Part shown: piece by piece, positions 62,796-64,000 of the stretch
How the letters are laid out: each line of letters starts with the position of its first letter
How positions within the stretch are numbered: the stretch's first letter is position 1
Origin: Kitasatospora azatica KCTC 9699
Lineage (GTDB): Bacteria; Actinomycetota; Actinomycetes; Streptomycetales; Streptomycetaceae
Length of the DNA: 64,000 nt
Assembly: GCF_000744785.1 (NCBI RefSeq)
Contig: NZ_JQMO01000003.1
Coordinates: 868,001 to 932,000, forward strand
Direction of reading: 5' to 3'
Position numbers and translations under genes: made by a program
Notes under the pieces: model-generated
Told to the model about the DNA's origin: nothing
The model's database searches: none
The model's input: only the letters and a program-made list of their open reading frames with translations

Positions 62796-64000
62796 TCAGT
62801 CGGCGTCGCGGTGCAGCAACAGCAGGGCGGCGTCGTCCTCCGCCTCCAGCCGCTCGCCCAGGGTGTCGCGGACGTGGTCGGCCAGTGCGGGCAGCTTGGC
62901 CGGCCCGGCCGCGAAGACCTCGGCCAGCCGGGCCTGGCCCACGTCCAGGTCTTCGCCGGGCCGCTCCACCAGACCGTCGGTGTACAGCAGCAGGGTGTCG
63001 CCGGGGGCCAGCCGGAACGGGGCGGCGGGGTAGCCGTCCGGGTTCCAGTCGGCGGGCAGGCCGAGCGGCAGTCCGACCGGGATGTCGATCCGTTCCACGC
63101 TGCCGTCGGCGTGCCGCACCAGCGGCGCCAGGTGGCCGGCGTTGGCCAGCCGGCACTCGCCGGTGGCCAGGTCGACCTGCGCGTACAGGCAGGTGGCGAA
63201 CCGGTCGGCCTGCAGATCGGCGAGGAAGGCCGAGGCCCGGCCCAGCACCGCCTCACTGCGGTGGCCCTCGGCGGCGTAGGCGGTCATCGCGATCCGCAGC
63301 TGCCCCATCACGGCGGCCGCCTCGGTGTCGTGGCCCTGGACGTCGCCGATCGCCACCCCGACCCCGCCCTCGGCCAGCGGCACCGCGTCGTACCAGTCGC
63401 CACCGATCCAGGTGCCGACCCGGGCGGTGCGGTAGCGCACCGCCAGCGCGCCGCCGTGCAGCTCGGGCAGCCGGCGCGGCAGCATCGCGCTCTGCAGCCC
63501 GGCGGCGATCTCCCGGGACTGGTCGACCAGCATGGCCCGCTGCAGGGACTGCGAGATGGCGCTGGCCAGCGTGGTGAGCAGGGTGCGGTCCTCGCTGGTG
63601 AAGTGGCGCTTGCCCTCGTAGACCAGGGCCAGCGCGCCGATCGGGCGCCCCTGGGCGATCAGCGGCAGGAAGGCGCCGGCGGTGGCGATGCTGTCGGCCA
63701 ACTGCTCGGCCAGGTCCGGGTAGCGGAGCAGGAAGGCCTCGCGCGAGGTGAAGAAGGCGGGCTCGCCGGAGCGGACCACGTCGTTCAGCGGCCAGGGTTC
63801 GGTCAGCCGGGCCCGGTGCATCTCGCGGACCCGGACGTTGACCTGGCCGACCGCACCGACCAGCCGGATCCGCCCCTGGTCGACCACGCCCAGGGTGATC
63901 CCCTGCGCGCCGAGCCGGCGCATGCTCTGGTCCCCCGTCAGCACCGCCACCACGTCGTCCACGGTGAGCGCCTCGCCGAGCGCGTCGGCCACCTCGCGCA
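62796..64000 (-). CDS. GAF-PP2C (SpoIIE/RsbU-type) phosphatase, 5' end cut by window
   Basis: Sensor phosphatase, C-terminal about 400 residues visible. A GAF domain (about codons 1-160 of the visible part: VVDQGRIRLVGAVGQVNVRVREM, AFLPLIAQGRPIGALALVYEG) leads to a SpoIIE-type PP2C domain with SAMLPRRLPELHG, WIGGDWYDAVPLAEGGVGVAIGDVQGHD, NAGHLAPLV, LLLYTDGLVERP and AEDDAALLLL, keeping the metal-binding aspartates. A GTG at 63990-63992 is possible, but the frame stays open to the window edge and the GAF fold appears incomplete, so more N-terminal sequence is expected outside. Confidence 0.88.
   Translation of the reverse strand, partial: REVADALGEALTVDDVVAVLTGDQSMRRLGAQGITLGVVDQGRIRLVGAVGQVNVRVREMHRARLTEPWPLNDVVRSGEPAFFTSREAFLLRYPDLAEQLADSIATAGAFLPLIAQGRPIGALALVYEGKRHFTSEDRTLLTTLASAISQSLQRAMLVDQSREIAAGLQSAMLPRRLPELHGGALAVRYRTARVGTWIGGDWYDAVPLAEGGVGVAIGDVQGHDTEAAAVMGQLRIAMTAYAAEGHRSEAVLGRASAFLADLQADRFATCLYAQVDLATGECRLANAGHLAPLVRHADGSVERIDIPVGLPLGLPADWNPDGYPAAPFRLAPGDTLLLYTDGLVERPGEDLDVGQARLAEVFAAGPAKLPALADHVRDTLGERLEAEDDAALLLLHRDAD

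Overview
The window is about 72% G+C, almost entirely protein-coding, uses GTG/TTG starts freely, has 4-bp stop/start overlaps in operons and a single conspicuous TTA codon. This, together with the gene families present (SpoIIE-type phosphatases, a PASTA-less membrane Ser/Thr kinase, separate LigD-domain genes, an LAxTG sortase substrate, DUF2277, FhuF-like proteins), points to a Streptomyces-like actinomycete (Streptomyces, Kitasatospora or Streptacidiphilus). No rRNA, tRNA or CRISPR array was seen.

Region by region. 1-8246: a seven-gene minus-strand operon (permease, glutamine-synthetase-like ligase, class I glutamine amidotransferase, two aldehyde dehydrogenases, an SDR and a zinc alcohol dehydrogenase cut by the window edge) looks like a gamma-glutamylation route for catabolism of an amine, with a divergent FadR-type GntR regulator and a 13-bp-arm inverted repeat between them. 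9-17 kb: mixed housekeeping and envelope genes (DUF4389, cupin/TetR pair, SRPBCC, lipoprotein, DUF4259, saccharopine-dehydrogenase-like reductase, secreted HE-motif protein, Ser/Thr kinase). 17,984-19,345: a decayed IS200/IS605-type element with truncated tnpA and tnpB. 19.4-22.6 kb: HhH-PHP protein, LigD-type polymerase and Ku (NHEJ). 22.8-36.3 kb: an iron region: two FhuF-like reductases, a cytosolic TroA-like protein, two iron boxes, a siderophore ABC importer and a biosynthetic block whose order (ATP-grasp, IucA/IucC, MFS, IucA/IucC, PLP decarboxylase) is that of the vibrioferrin pvsABCDE operon, with the MFS and second synthetase fused in one frame. 36.5-38.1 kb: a serine-recombinase-like protein lacking the catalytic serine and preceded by an iron-box-like site. 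38-45 kb: SHOCT protein, secreted GH31 with a TTA codon, PAS-GAF-SpoIIE phosphatase, methyltransferase, DUF1269-like protein. 45-49 kb: apolipoprotein N-acyltransferase, second LigD polymerase, ATP-dependent ligase. 49-64 kb: hemerythrin, small conserved proteins, LAxTG surface protein, a YheO-type regulator with an aminotransferase, an Oat2/ArgJ-like enzyme behind tandem ARG boxes, another ATP-dependent DNA ligase, NAD(P)-binding protein/MarR pair, Rv1733c-like membrane protein, VOC protein, WYL regulator divergent to a DHA2 drug exporter, and a GAF-SpoIIE phosphatase running off the edge.

The iron genes form one system: iron boxes sit in the shared promoter between a ferric-siderophore reductase and an eight-gene, translationally coupled import-plus-biosynthesis operon. 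The most notable items are this vibrioferrin-like cluster in an actinomycete, its MFS-synthetase fusion with an internal ribosome binding site, and the catalytically dead recombinase downstream. Many short tandem repeats (12-21 bp units) sit in promoters and gene ends across the window.
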